A stretch of DNA of 47,500 nt from Bugula neritina (GCA_964035545.1 CAXIUT010000229.1:1-47500), one strand, 5' to 3'. Shown: positions 33,714 to 44,794, counted from the stretch's first letter. Notes: generated by a model not told the origin, from the sequence alone. Program-made: numbers and translations.

Positions 33714-34312
33714 TTCAAAACAAACAATACCACTCTAACAGTAATTACTATAAAAATCGATATAATAATTTTTAGCTATTCTTAGAGATCTATTTGGACA
33801 ATCTCCATACATATAATTATACATGTATCCCAATTGGCCTGGTTCTAGTTTAAGTTTTATAGCTAATAAAGCTAAACTAAGGTAGATATATAAATAATTC
33901 AATTAAATTTGTGTCAATATGAGCAATATTCAATTTCTTTAGGAATGCTAATATCATAAAAAAGTATAACTTTATAACCAGGTTTACATTATAGTCCAGA
34001 GAGTTGATAAAGATAGATGTAGATAGGTATTTTATCATTAAACGATGAAAGTTAAAACTGATCTTAATATTTTGTTTATCAAAAATATGATTAGATATGG
34101 AAGGTTTTCCTTCATACTCTATCATCACTTCAGAATACCCATCAGTGCATTTGCTAACTAAGAAACCATCCAAAATTCACTTCTACGATTTTGCTACCCA
34201 GACAATCATCTTGTCATATAAATAACTGATACTGATGATTTAAAGCCATTTAAATCTGTTAAAAATCATACAATAGTTGATTCATCAAAATATCATACAC
34301 TTTAGTTGCCAT
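33714..34312 (-). CDS. Leftward gene with unresolved exon structure
   Basis: Coding character is clear in two blocks: a start at ATG 34310-34312 (MATKVYDILMNQLLYDFEQI) and a long 3' frame to TGA 33714-33716 (includes NHIFDKQNIKISFNFHRLMI, INSLDYNVNLVIKLYFFMIL and ELYVWRLSKEISKNSEKLLY). I could not find one set of roughly 20-nt introns that joins them; an in-frame TGA precedes the long block. The start is divergent from the next gene (83 nt). The function is unknown and the exact CDS is not asserted. Confidence 0.4.
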
Positions 34313-34395
34313 AAGGAGGAGAGCATCTTGTTGTTAGTAAGCTGGCCAATTGGTCGGTGGTTAGCTAAGTATTAAGTCTTATCTTTTAGAGGTAG

Positions 34396-35400
34396 ATGAA
34401 GGTAGGAGATAAAGAGGGCCATTTTTATTAAATATAAAACATAGATGAGAATCTAGATCTATCATCTTTGCAGTTGTTTTATAAAAAATCAAACAAAGAA
34501 GAAATATAAACTGTTCATGGTCTATTTATTGGTTCAACTTAAAACTATCTTCTTTTTCTTTCAGATTCTAGAATTGTTCACATCTATCAATCTCACTGGC
34601 CTTACTCTTTGCTCAATACTTCTTTATTGCCCTGTCCGTAATCCTAGTACTTGGACTAGTAGCTACCTATAATTCGATAAGACAAGTTGATAATGTACAA
34701 TGTAACAAAATCTTTGATAATACTAAAATATTTTAGTCTGCCTGAAGCTAGATTGCTCTATACTAAGCATTTCAAGTGGTATTCTTAGTTATATGGATTC
34801 ATAGATTGTCAGAGTTTGGATATGCTAATAGTTCATTTGAAAGATTTATATCTAAAACGAGTATTTTATATCTATGACCCTTAGAATTATATGGATCTTC
34901 CTGGTGGAACACAAGGAGGAAAAGTTTGGATATCAAAACACGGAAATAACAACTTTTCTGATGGATCTGGATTATTTGCTGCTTCTTTTACCTATCCTGT
35001 TAAACTAGTAATCTATAATTTAAAAAATAAAGAAACAATATTGACTGTTCCATTGATAAATCCATCATAACTAAGATTCAATTCAGTTGAAAAGAAAATA
35101 TTGATGGAAGTCGATGGCAAGTTTGTAGAGATAAATTATAAAGGTCAATAAGATAGTATCTAGTAAAATGCTCCAATCTATTTTTCTAAAGGATAAAAAA
35201 TAGATCTACTTCATACTGACTTAAAATATAAAAATAAAATAAATATCCATCGATTGACAGGATGCCTGATAAAACAAAATAATATATTCTTCTCTAAAGA
35301 TACAGTTAACCAGCAACACTCTGTTTCCTACATTTATAGTCTATAAAATAATAGTTAATCTAAGAAAATAGAATAATAAGAAGGGACTATCAAACATTGA
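34396..35400 (+). CDS. Protein of unknown function
   Basis: 334 residues, one exon. The composition is that of a soluble globular protein with many beta-prone segments (FLSDSRIVHIYQSHWPY, LYLKRVFYIYDPENYMDLPG, GGTQGGKVWISKHGNNNF, SFTYPVKLVIYNLKNKET). The C-terminal 40 residues are Asn/Ser/Gln-rich. No signal peptide or known motif is recognised. Its last 11 bases overlap the 3' end of the opposite-strand chromodomain gene. Confidence 0.65.
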
Positions 35401-36411
35401 CCCATTGCTCCTACAAATGATTGTTCTCATACTTCTCTTCCTTCCATACTCTTCTCAGATTGTTCAACATGTACTCTCTCATCTTCTCTTAGTCTTTCTG
35501 CTAAAGCTCTTCTTCACTCAACTCAACTTGGCCCAGTAGATCTCCTTTCTATGTCTCGATATCCATTATGAAATGAATTTTTGATTCTGAAATGTAGTGA
35601 CGATAAATGCGGCCCATATTGTATGCAGATTTTGTGTACCATTTCTCTCCAAAGGGAACTTAGAGATCTACTTCTTGATTTTTATCAATTTTTTTAGAAG
35701 ATATTGGTGATTCAACTGCATATTTGGCTTTTCTTTTGAGGAATGGTTTGATTTCTTCTTCATCTGTTCTTTTGTATTTTTTTGACTTAGAATTAGAAAC
35801 TTTGACTACTTGAGGACTATACTTTTGCTCTTTTGGCTCTCCTTTACGTTTTCTTCCTCTTGTCTCATGCTTGCTTGAATAACTTTCCTCAAATTGAAAA
35901 TTATGTTATTTTGTCTCTCCTTTCCGTTTTCTTCCTCTTGTTTCATGCTTGCCCGAATAACTTTCTTCAAACTAAAAATTTTACTATTTTGACTCTCCTT
36001 TCCGTTTTCTTCCTCTAGTTTCGTGCTTGCTTGAATAGCTTTCTTCGAATTGGACAGTTTGGCATTGAGGAGTGGAAGAGATAACAACATAATCGATTTC
36101 TTCTTCTTCTTAGTTTTTGGATTTGACTAATTTGACTTCATCTTATTTTGGTTTGCTTTTTCCTTTTTTTTTGTTGAATTCTTTATTGAAAGCATCGAGA
36201 AGCTCATCGAGACATTAGAGATTACTTTCTGGTTCCCATGTATAGTCTTTAGGACTTGGGAAAAGTTTCCATTTAACCAAGTACTCAAATTGACCTCTTT
36301 TTCCATTTCTCTACATAATAAAAGAGTTACTCGATCCATGATCCTTTAAACTTCATACAATTCTTCATTTTCAAGATCTTCGTACTTATTGACTTTAGCT
36401 TTTTTGGGCAT
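35390..36411 (-). CDS. Chromodomain protein (HP1/Polycomb-like) with internal repeats
   Basis: 333 residues, complement(join(35390..36310,36331..36411)), 20-nt intron inside the chromodomain. The domain starts at residue 20: ELYEVERIMDRRNGKRGQFE, then YLVKWKLFPSPKDYTWEPES and NLECLDELLDAF, with the aromatic cage positions (Tyr of YEVE, Trp of YLVKW, Tyr/Trp of YTWEP) in place. Next comes a Lys/Glu linker with three copies of a 24-residue unit (FEESYSSKHETRGRKRKGE...), then a C-terminal domain ending VWKEEKYENNHLEEQW. Chromodomains of this type bind methylated H3K9/K27. In ciliates such proteins take part in heterochromatin and programmed DNA elimination. Confidence 0.9.
35833..36050. repeat. 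Three 72-bp in-frame repeats in the chromodomain gene
   Basis: Three tandem 72-bp units encode 24-residue copies containing KHETRGRKRKGE. Differences between copies are mostly synonymous, including GAA/TAA-type changes. Confidence 0.85.
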
Positions 36412-36475
36412 TATTATTGACTAATTGAGTATATATAATTATATCAATGATAAACGATATGTTTTTATTTATAAG

Positions 36476-39400
36476 TCATAAATAAATGGTTGATATATTG
36501 ACTTTTAAAGGGGTTGGGGTTGGGGTTGGGGTTGGGGTTGGGGTTGGGGTTGGGGTTGGGGTTGGGGTTGGGGTTGGGGTTGGGAGCATGTGAGGAAGGC
36601 TATTTTCTTTTTATGAATTTTAAATAGCTTTATTGGAACTATTATCACTCCAATGCTTGAATTATTATTCATTCTTACTAAATATTTACTATGAATCTCC
36701 TATAAACTTATTTAATAATTCATGTGCTGATTATTTTTATTATTCGATCTTATGTTTGCTACCTTTTCTAGAATCTTTCATTCCTTCCATCTTCCGAATT
36801 TGTTATTCATCTTGATCGTATTTTTTATCACTATAGTCATCTTACCCCTTGCCATCATCATGTTTCATAGCTGGACACCATCCTTTAGTCCTAATATCAG
36901 ATACAGTCAAATAGATTAACCATGTAATACATACAGCTAATGTGATAGTAATCAAAGAGATGCATAGTATAGCCATGTTATGTGATCCTTGAGTGGAAAG
37001 AACATCAAGTCCTAGAATGATTAAGCAGATAATATAAAGAGTGAGAGACGATTACATGAAGATGGTAATATAGTCTGTCATTTGGTTGTCGAATGGCTGG
37101 TAGAAGTATATGCAGATCATAATAAGAAAAGTAAGAACTAAAAGTAAACTCATCGTTGATATTGGTTAGAAAGGAGCTATTCCTAAACCTATCGCTAATA
37201 CTATCCTTCTTATATGGCCAAAAGGAGTGTACATTAAACCTACTTTACTTTAAGTTCTCTCAAAATCACCCAATAAACCTGATAACTCACTCAATCTTTT
37301 TACTTGTATTATTTTGTAGGAAATCCAAGCGACATAAGATATTGCTATTATGAGAATAATTATATTGATGAAGAGTACTCCTGGTTTTTGGTTGTAGAAT
37401 TGGCAAGCAAAAAGGAGTAGAGGTACCATGCAGATGGAAAAGAGATCATTGATCAGTCTATATCGAATATTGCGGACTAATCTCGGACAATGTTATGGTT
37501 TGTAGGTGTGAGCGATGATGATGGAGATGAAGGTAATAAGAAAGCCGATAAAGATGAGGAAGACCAGGAGTTGGTTTCTAAAGATGAGTGAATCTGTACT
37601 ATAGAAGATGAATTTGGGAGCAGAAAAGGTAAAAGGGACTGAGTTAACCATATTTTTTGTGAAAGCCAAAAGTGCAAATTTACATCCAGCTAGAAAGTGT
37701 TAAAGAATGGGAGGATACTGGATGTCGAGATAGAGAGTGACTGCTACGAGTTGAAAGTAGTCTAGAAGTTGTATAAATCTGCTGCTTTTATTGATCATAT
37801 TGATGATTATAAGAGCAAGCAGTAGTACAAAGACGATGATGGGGATAAAGGCAACAAACTGGTTAGATTTGTATTATTTGTAATTTTTATAGAGGTCTAG
37901 TTCTTTTTTAAATTTATTTTTGGATATTTTTTGTGGAGAGGATTGGCTTTGTAGATAGGGGATAGTGAGGGAAATATTGACCAGACTAACTTCTGTGTGA
38001 TCCAGCTTAAGTTCTATTTTGTACTATGTGATCTAAGATTAGGTAAGAGTGTGATTAATTGAATTTCCTTCAATGTCTACAAAAGATATTTCGATGTCTG
38101 CTAGATTGGCTATCTATGATTGTTGGTTATAGTAGAGCATGAGAGTGAGTTCTTCTATGTAGAGAAGTTGAAGGTCACCAAGAAAGAGGCTGTTGCAGAG
38201 TCCACCAGAGTTTTAGCAAAGGATACACTCTTGTTGCTAGTTGACGTAGTAGTCATTGCTGCACTAATCTATACAATTGCCATTCAAACTAACCATTTTA
38301 TTTCCACAAATTCCAGTATAGCAAGTCATAGTAGCAGTATACTTATTGTATGGACATTGTGAGTTACAAGTATTGTTGTTGGGGTAATACCAGACATCAC
38401 TTGGACAACTTGTGACACAATAGTTGTGGAAATAGATGTAGCCAGTTAGACAGGTGGTACATGTAAAATCTCCTGTACAGTTATCACATGGACTTAGACA
38501 GGGATTGCATTGGGTGCCTGAGTTGGGATAGTATTGGGCTGGACAACTAGCAACACAGGCGTTATTGTGAAGATAGGTCCCAATGCAAGTAAGACAGTGA
38601 GTTGAGTTAGTACACGTGGCACAATTTGATCCGCATTGTGAACAACTACTATTATTGACTGCGTAGTAGAAGATAGGACAAGAAGATTGGCAAAGTCCAT
38701 TGAATTGAATCAAATTGTTATTGCATTAGACGCAAAAATCATATGCTGTACAGTTAGTACAATCTGACTGACAACTTTGGCACTAGTCATAGTTGGTGAT
38801 GGCTTGGGTGCCTTGGAAGAATCCCAAAGGGCAACTAGCAATACAAGTATTGTTCATGAGATAGTAGTTCGTTGTACACCAGGTGCAGACTGAGGAAGAG
38901 GTGCAAGTTTGGCAGGTTGATGGACAAGCTTGGCATGATGAACTGTTGTCAGGATAATAACCAACTGGACAACTAGAAAAGCATCTATTAGAAAAAAGGT
39001 AGTAGTTAGTGAGACAACTGCTACAGAAGGTATAGTTAAGACAGTTTCCACAAGGAAAAGGGCAACTATCACAGTTAGCTTTAACTGCATTTGCGTAGTA
39101 TCCATCTGGGCAGCTACTAGTACAGCTAGTATTGAAGAGATAGTAGTTAGTATTGCAAGTAAGGCAACCATTGGCTGATCCACTGCAGGTGACACAGATA
39201 GTTTGGTTACAGGACTAGCATGTATTAGTGGAGTTATCTTGGTAGTAAGAAGTGGAGCAAGTGGTAAGACATTGGTTGTTGAAGTAGAAATAACCTGAAA
39301 TGCATGAGATACAATTCGATGAAGAGGAGCAATTGGCGCATGGAGAGATGCAGGCATCACAAGTTTTAGAGTACTCGTTGCCGAAAGTGAGTGAAGGACA

Positions 39401-42376
39401 TGAAGATATGCAGGAGGAGGCGTTTAGGAAGAATCCTGATGAGCAAGTGAGACAGGTTGAAGAGGTAGAATTGCAGGTGAGACAGTTATTGGTACAACTT
39501 GCGCATTAGTTGGCAGTGGAGTTAAAGAAGGTGGCAGAGGGACAGGTGGTAACACATTGTTTGGAGTAGAGAATGCCAGTTTGGCAAGTAATACAAAGAT
39601 ATGCGTTATAGCATTTGCCGCATGGTGCCACACAGTTAGTACAAATTCTGGTTTGATCGTTACCGTAGTAGTTATCTGGACAAGTTTACGTGCATGTATT
39701 GTTAAGATTGTTTAAATACATACCTGATGAGCAGGTTGTGCAGTTGGTGCTAGTGGTCTGGCATGTATAGCAGTTGCTGTTGCAAGACTAGCAGTTGGTA
39801 GAGTTTGCTTGGAAGTATCCAGTTGGACAAGAAGACACACATTTAGATGTCGATGCAATAAACAAATAACTAGCAACGCATGAAGTGCAAGTAACTGAGT
39901 TGGTTTGGCAAGATTAGCAAGGGAAAGCACAGAGACTGCATTATGCACTTGTAGAATTGACAGCGTTGGGACTATAACTAGGATAGTATCCACTTTTGGC
40001 TTGACATTATACGAGAGTTATGCAAGTTTGATTGAAAATCAAATGGGGAAGCGAGCAGGTCAAACAGGCAGTATCTGAATGGCATGTCAAACAGGGACTA
40101 ATACACTCAGTACAGGTAAAATTTGTGTTAATGTAAGCAGTTGAATTGCATTATAGAGTACAAATAGAACCATCTAAGTAGCCAGTAGTGCAAGACAAGC
40201 AAGATGCATTATTGGTGCATGTTTTACATGGTGGAGTACAAGCAGTACAGGTATTATTGGCGCTATTGGCGAAAGTACCTGAAGGACAGGTAGATAGACA
40301 GGATCCAGCAGAGAGATAGGTTCCAGATTGGCAAGATGCGCAGGTAGTTGATCCGACACAGGTGAAACAGTTGGATTGGCAGGGCTGACAAGTGATATTG
40401 TTGGATGTAGAATAATCTGAGTAGAAGGTTGCTGGGCAGCTGTTAAGACACTGATTGTTATGAAGGACTCCTTTTGCGCAAGAAGTGCAATTGGTTTATA
40501 CTAAATCACAGCTTCTGCAGGGATAATGACAATCCAAGCATCGATTATTGACTGAATCAGTGTAGTATCCAGAAGGACAGATCGATAAGTTACTGCAGGT
40601 GGTATTAAGTAGTAGAAATCCAGCTGTGCAACCAGAACAAGTCGTACTGTTAATGTAACAAGCAGAACAGCTAGATGAACAGTTGGAACATTGGACTGTG
40701 CCATTGATAGAATTACCATATTGACCAGTTGGACATGAAAAGAGGCAGGAACCATCTTGGAAGAGATATCCAGCTGCACAAGAGAGACAAGTAACTGTGG
40801 AATTCGATATTTGGCAAGTGACGCAAGGATTGGGGCATATTTCACAGGTTCGAGTGGTTGAGTTAGGGAATAGTTTATTATCAGTGCAGGTCGATAGGCA
40901 TTGTCCATTTTAGAGGAAAAAGTTGGTGAGACAAGATAGGCAGAGAGTAGTGTTGGAGCAGGTTTCGCAGGGAGAGACGCAATCTTGGCAAGTATAGTTT
41001 GATGAAAGTCTGTAGGTTTTATCCGGGCAAGTAAGATGGCAAACTTGTCCATAGAGATAAAATCCACTATCGCATGAAGTCACACAGACATTTTGTTGTA
41101 AATAATAGGGTGAGAAACAAGCTGAACAATCTACTGATGAAGTGCATTGACTGCATTTGGATACTTGACATATTGAGTGTTAGAAAACTGCTTATACTAC
41201 TTGCATCATGCCAGAACTATCTGTAATAGTTATGTTGGTGGGATATTGACCTGCGCTGTATGTGAAGGTACCAGATATGATTGAATATCCGTATGGACAG
41301 TTGAGGCAAGAAGAGTCAGTTTAACTAAGGGCGAGTTATGGTGCAATATTGGTCGAAAGGGATTGAGTAGAGAGGACTGAGGAATTTTAGTTGATAAGAG
41401 AGATGCTTATTGTTCGAGCAGCTGTGGTTCCATAAAATTTGGAGGAGATATAGAAGAGGAGTTAGTAGTATGTTTGAGTCGTCGAGTAAGAGATAGTGAT
41501 GGTATTGGTTGTGGAGCAAGTTCCACTGCAAGTGAAAGATGAGATAGAGTGATGGATATATTACTTTGTTTTTGATGATCCTTGAGGTAGACATACTGAT
41601 ACTTGACTTCCAAATATGCTCTGCACTTCTGAATATGTTTGGCATCCATAGTTGCCAGTTATACAATCAGTATAGTACTGTCCATCTGCTTCAAGACAAA
41701 GCAGACTTCCTCCCTGTTTGCATGATCCGCTACTGAGATACTTTCCCTGGGTACAAGAAATACAAATTCCATTGACGCAGCTGGCACAGAAAGGATCGAT
41801 TGATGTGCAGCTGTAGGCTGTACAGGAGTTATTAGAAATGAAGTAACCTTGGTTGCATGAAGAGCAGAAGGTTGCATTGGTGCAAATTCTACAGTTATCT
41901 GAGCAAGAAAGACAAGATGTACTGTCTGATGAGAGATAGTAGGTGAGAGAACATGTAGAGCAGCTGATGAAATCGGAACAGGTTTTACAATTCGATAGAC
42001 AGCCAGCACAAATATTGTCCAGTAGAAAGAAGCCATCGCTACAAGTTTGAATGGTGGCAATAGTGCAGGTAGCTGCTCCATTTGGGCAGGCACTGCATTA
42101 TCCACTGGCTGTTAGATATAATCCATCTATACAGGTTGAGCAGGAAGTTGAATTAGCACATACTGAGCAACCGAAAGAGCACTTGAAGCATTGGTGGTTA
42201 TTGATATAGTGCTATGGTACACATTGAGTGCAGACATTGGAATCAAAGCATGTCAGACAAGTGACTCCACATGGTGCGCAAGTACCTGTATTGGGATCAG
42301 TGTATTTGTAAGAGAAGAGGCATTGTGGACTGATGATTACAAAGATAAGAGCGAAGAGGAGGGGAAGGTGTGTCAT
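36476..42376 (-). CDS. Giant Cys-rich (furin-like/GFR repeat) multi-pass membrane protein
   Basis: 1,966 codons in one uninterrupted frame, ATG 42374-42376 to TGA 36476-36478. A signal peptide (MTHLPLLFALIFVIISPQCL) is followed by about 1,350 residues of furin-like/growth-factor-receptor repeats, with CxxC...C units about every 12-15 residues (e.g. CTNCVAPCGKCYNAYLCITC). A non-Cys-rich region of about 190 residues leads to roughly 7-8 membrane segments (VAFIPIIVFVLLLALIIINM the first), then a Lys/Glu/Ser-rich tail. Such proteins form large surface families in Tetrahymena and Paramecium; ligands are unknown. The last 36 residues are encoded by the GGGGTT tract (Pro-Thr repeats) and a few codons beyond, so the natural C-terminus may have been near 36590. 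Confidence 0.85.
36510..36584. repeat. Interstitial telomeric tract 2, (GGGGTT)n
   Basis: 75 bp of perfect GGGGTT on the + strand, starting 98 bp upstream of the chromodomain start codon. Its length and period keep the leftward Cys-rich frame in register, so it reads as a Pro-Thr repeat. Confidence 0.95.
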
Positions 42377-42588
42377 GATTTTAAATATAGAGTAAAGAAT
42401 TTAAATTTATACCTTTATTAACATTCTATCTTATTCCAGAAAGAAGTGATTTATAAAGAAGTTATTAAAGATTTTTGTTTACCTCAAAGCAATATTATGA
42501 TAAAATAAGTATCAAAATAAGAATATTTAATCTGATAAGTTATCAAAATAATGTTTAATAGTGTTATTTAAACATGATAGTATTTAAA

Positions 42589-42667
42589 GGTTGGGGTTGG
42601 GGTTGGGGTTGGGGTTGGGGTTGGGGTTGGGGTTGGGGTTGGGGTTGGGGTTGGGGTTGGGGTTGGG
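42589..42667. repeat. Interstitial telomeric tract 3, (GGGGTT)n
   Basis: 79 bp of GGGGTT on the + strand, 212 bp upstream of the start codon of the leftward Cys-rich gene. Same orientation as tracts 1 and 2 and close in length to the terminal telomere. Confidence 0.95.
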
Positions 42668-42679
42668 TCATATTTTTAT

Positions 42680-42681
42680 TT

Positions 42682-42752
<71 letters not shown>
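42680..42752. repeat. TTTA microsatellite
   Basis: About 18 TTTA units, beginning about 13 bp after the telomeric tract. A mononucleotide-rich variant (TTTTTATTTTTATT) leads into it. Confidence 0.9.
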
Positions 42753-42937
42753 TAGATTTTAGTAAATACTCACATCCTTTTTAATTGATCATATTATATA
42801 TTTATATAATTTTTAAGATAACACTATTTTCTATTCTAATTACTAATCAATTTTATACTCTTTAATATCTATTAATAGTTATTTTATTTATTTATTGAAA
42901 TGATAGATATATTTATCATTAAATATATTCAATACTT

Positions 42938-43902
42938 ATGCATATTTTTGAAGTAGCTTTCTACTTTTCAGGAACATTTTATGCTCTTTTTATCTAAAGA
43001 TCTGTCATTCTACCATTCATAGCTGTTGTAGTTCTTTACTTCTTGGTTTCAGCTTTAATACTTCGATCAAACAATATCTCTATTAGAAAAAAGATAATGC
43101 TTGCGACTTGGACTCATCCAAAAGAGCCTAATATTTATGTTCGAGTTCCTGTTAGAACTGAAAAAGTAACTCAAATACTAGAATCCCTTCCCAAAGAGGA
43201 CAGACCAACTATGACTCATTTTTGTTTGAAAGCAATGGCCTAGGTACTAGCGAATCAACCTAATTTGAATGGAACATTAACCTTGGGCAAAGTAAATATG
43301 ATATAAAATAGTTTATTCCATATAAAGGAGTTGATGTAAGTTGTTTAGTGGATATTTAAAATGGAAGGGATTTGGCTTTGGTATGCATAAGAAATGCTGA
43401 TAAGATGTCAGTAGAGGATATATCGAAATATATGAGATCTAAAGTGATTAGGATGAAGAAGTCACAAGGAGGAGAGCAGCATAGAAGTCAGATGAAACCC
43501 TTTAGATTAATTCCTGCATGTATTGTAGATTTTATTGTTCCATTCATTAGTTTTGTAGCTAATCGCATTGGAATAGAGATACCTGCAATGAAGCTATAGA
43601 GGCATGCTTTTGGAGGAGCTTATTTGACTTCTTTAGGGTCTTTTGGAGGTGCTGGATTTGAAGATGTAACTGTTCCTTTTAGTAATTTTTGTAATACTTC
43701 TATGGTAGTTGCTCAAAACATTATTACTAGGAAAGCAGTAGTATAAGATGGAGAGGTAGTGATAGGAAATGTGATGAATTGCAATTTTACTGTTGATCAT
43801 AGATACGTAGATGGAGGAAATTGTACCAAATTAGTGTAAGTATTTCGAGAAGTGTTTTAAAAACCTGAGAAATATATGGATAGATAAATGAAAAAGTAGT
43901 GA
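42938..43902 (+). CDS. Membrane-anchored 2-oxoacid dehydrogenase E2-type acyltransferase domain
   Basis: 314 residues, join(42938..43291,43312..43902), 20-nt intron. The N-terminal 50 residues form one or two membrane segments (RSVILPFIAVVVLYFLVSAL). The rest is a stand-alone CAT/acetyltransferase fold: MTHFCLKAMAEVLANQPNLN, KFIPYKGVDVSCLVDIENGR, LTSLGSFGGAGFEDVTVPFS, and the catalytic NFTVDHRYVDGGNCTKLV with the His and Asp of HRxxDG. There is no lipoyl or subunit-binding domain, so it is not an ordinary pyruvate dehydrogenase E2. Similar lone, CoA-dependent acyltransferase domains exist in bacteria and protists. The acyl substrate and compartment are unknown. Confidence 0.85.
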
Positions 43903-43945
43903 TTATTCCAGTTATTAATTCAATTTTATAACTATTTATCAAAAT

Positions 43946-44794
43946 ATGACATCAGTGTTCAATAAAGATCTCTACAAAGGGAAGTTAGTTCTTATAAGCG
44001 GAGGGGCAACAGGAATATGCTACGGAATAGCGAAAGGATACCTCCAGCATGGCGCTTCAGTCTACATAATCAGTCGTAAAATAGATAACATCAACAAAGC
44101 AATAACCTCTCTCGCTGCATAGACAGGCAATAATCATATATATGGTAGTTCTTGTGATGTGAGGAAACAACAATAGGTCGAGTAGACTGTCAAATTGATT
44201 GTAGCTAAATATGGAGGGATTGATGTGTTGATAAATGGAGCTGCTGGTAATTTTTTATGTTCGATCGAAGATATGTCTCCTAATGCTTTTAAAACAGTCT
44301 TAATGATAGATACTGTTGGAACTTTTCTGTTGTCAAAGTATACAGTGCAGCATGGCATGAAAGCAGGAGGAGTTATTATCAATATTACGGCTTATTTGCA
44401 TCAAAATGGAACCATTTTACAGTCACATGCAGGAACAGCTAAAGCAGGAGTAGATGCTCTAACTAAACATCTGGCAGTGGAGTTAGGACCAAGAGGCATT
44501 CGAGTAGTCGGAGTTTGTCCTGGAGCGATTTAGAATACCGAGGGGTATAACCGGTTAAATGTGACTGGTAGGAATCGAGATGAGAAGTTGAAGGGGATTA
44601 TTCCTTTACAGAGAAGAGGTACTATATAAGATATGTCAAATATCTGTTTGTTTGTTGGTTGTGAGGGTGCTAGTTATATAAGTGGGACTACTATACTGGT
44701 GGATGGAGGAAAAGCTTTAACATCGCCTAATTTTCCTTTTCAGAGTTAGGAATTTGTTCAAAAGTATCCTAATTTTGGAAAAAGCAAGTTATGA
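43946..44794 (+). CDS. DECR2: Peroxisomal 2,4-dienoyl-CoA reductase (DECR2-type SDR)
   Basis: 282 residues, one exon. It is a short-chain dehydrogenase fold: the NADPH motif GGATGICYGIAKGYLQHGAS with a following Ser-Arg-Lys, then DVLINGAAGNFLCSIEDMSP, which matches the N-C-AAGNFL block typical of DECR, VIINITAYLHQNG, AGTAKAGVDALTKHLAVELG with the catalytic Lys, and GVCPGAIENTEGYNRL. It ends in GKSKL, a perfect PTS1 peroxisomal signal. It reduces 2,4-dienoyl-CoA so that polyunsaturated fatty acids can be beta-oxidised. It lies 43 nt after the E2-like gene, and like PXMP4 in this window it serves peroxisomes. Confidence 0.95.

Larger units (their letters stand above)
42377..42937. other. Divergent intergenic region with telomeric tract and microsatellite
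   Basis: 561 bp between the Cys-rich gene (leftward) and the E2-like gene (rightward). It holds about 210 bp of AT-rich leader DNA, a GGGGTT tract (42589-42667), a TTTA microsatellite and about 185 bp of AT-rich sequence. No supportable gene. Confidence 0.75.

Noticed and set aside
38264-42105. Several hydrophobic Pro/Leu/Ala-rich leftward frames of 60-190 residues
   Set aside because: Out-of-frame shadows of the Cys-rich receptor, whose true frame shows regular CxxC spacing throughout.
42574-42762. Rightward frame coding Gly-Trp repeats
   Set aside because: It is only the telomeric tract and TTTA microsatellite read in one frame; no start context or conservation.
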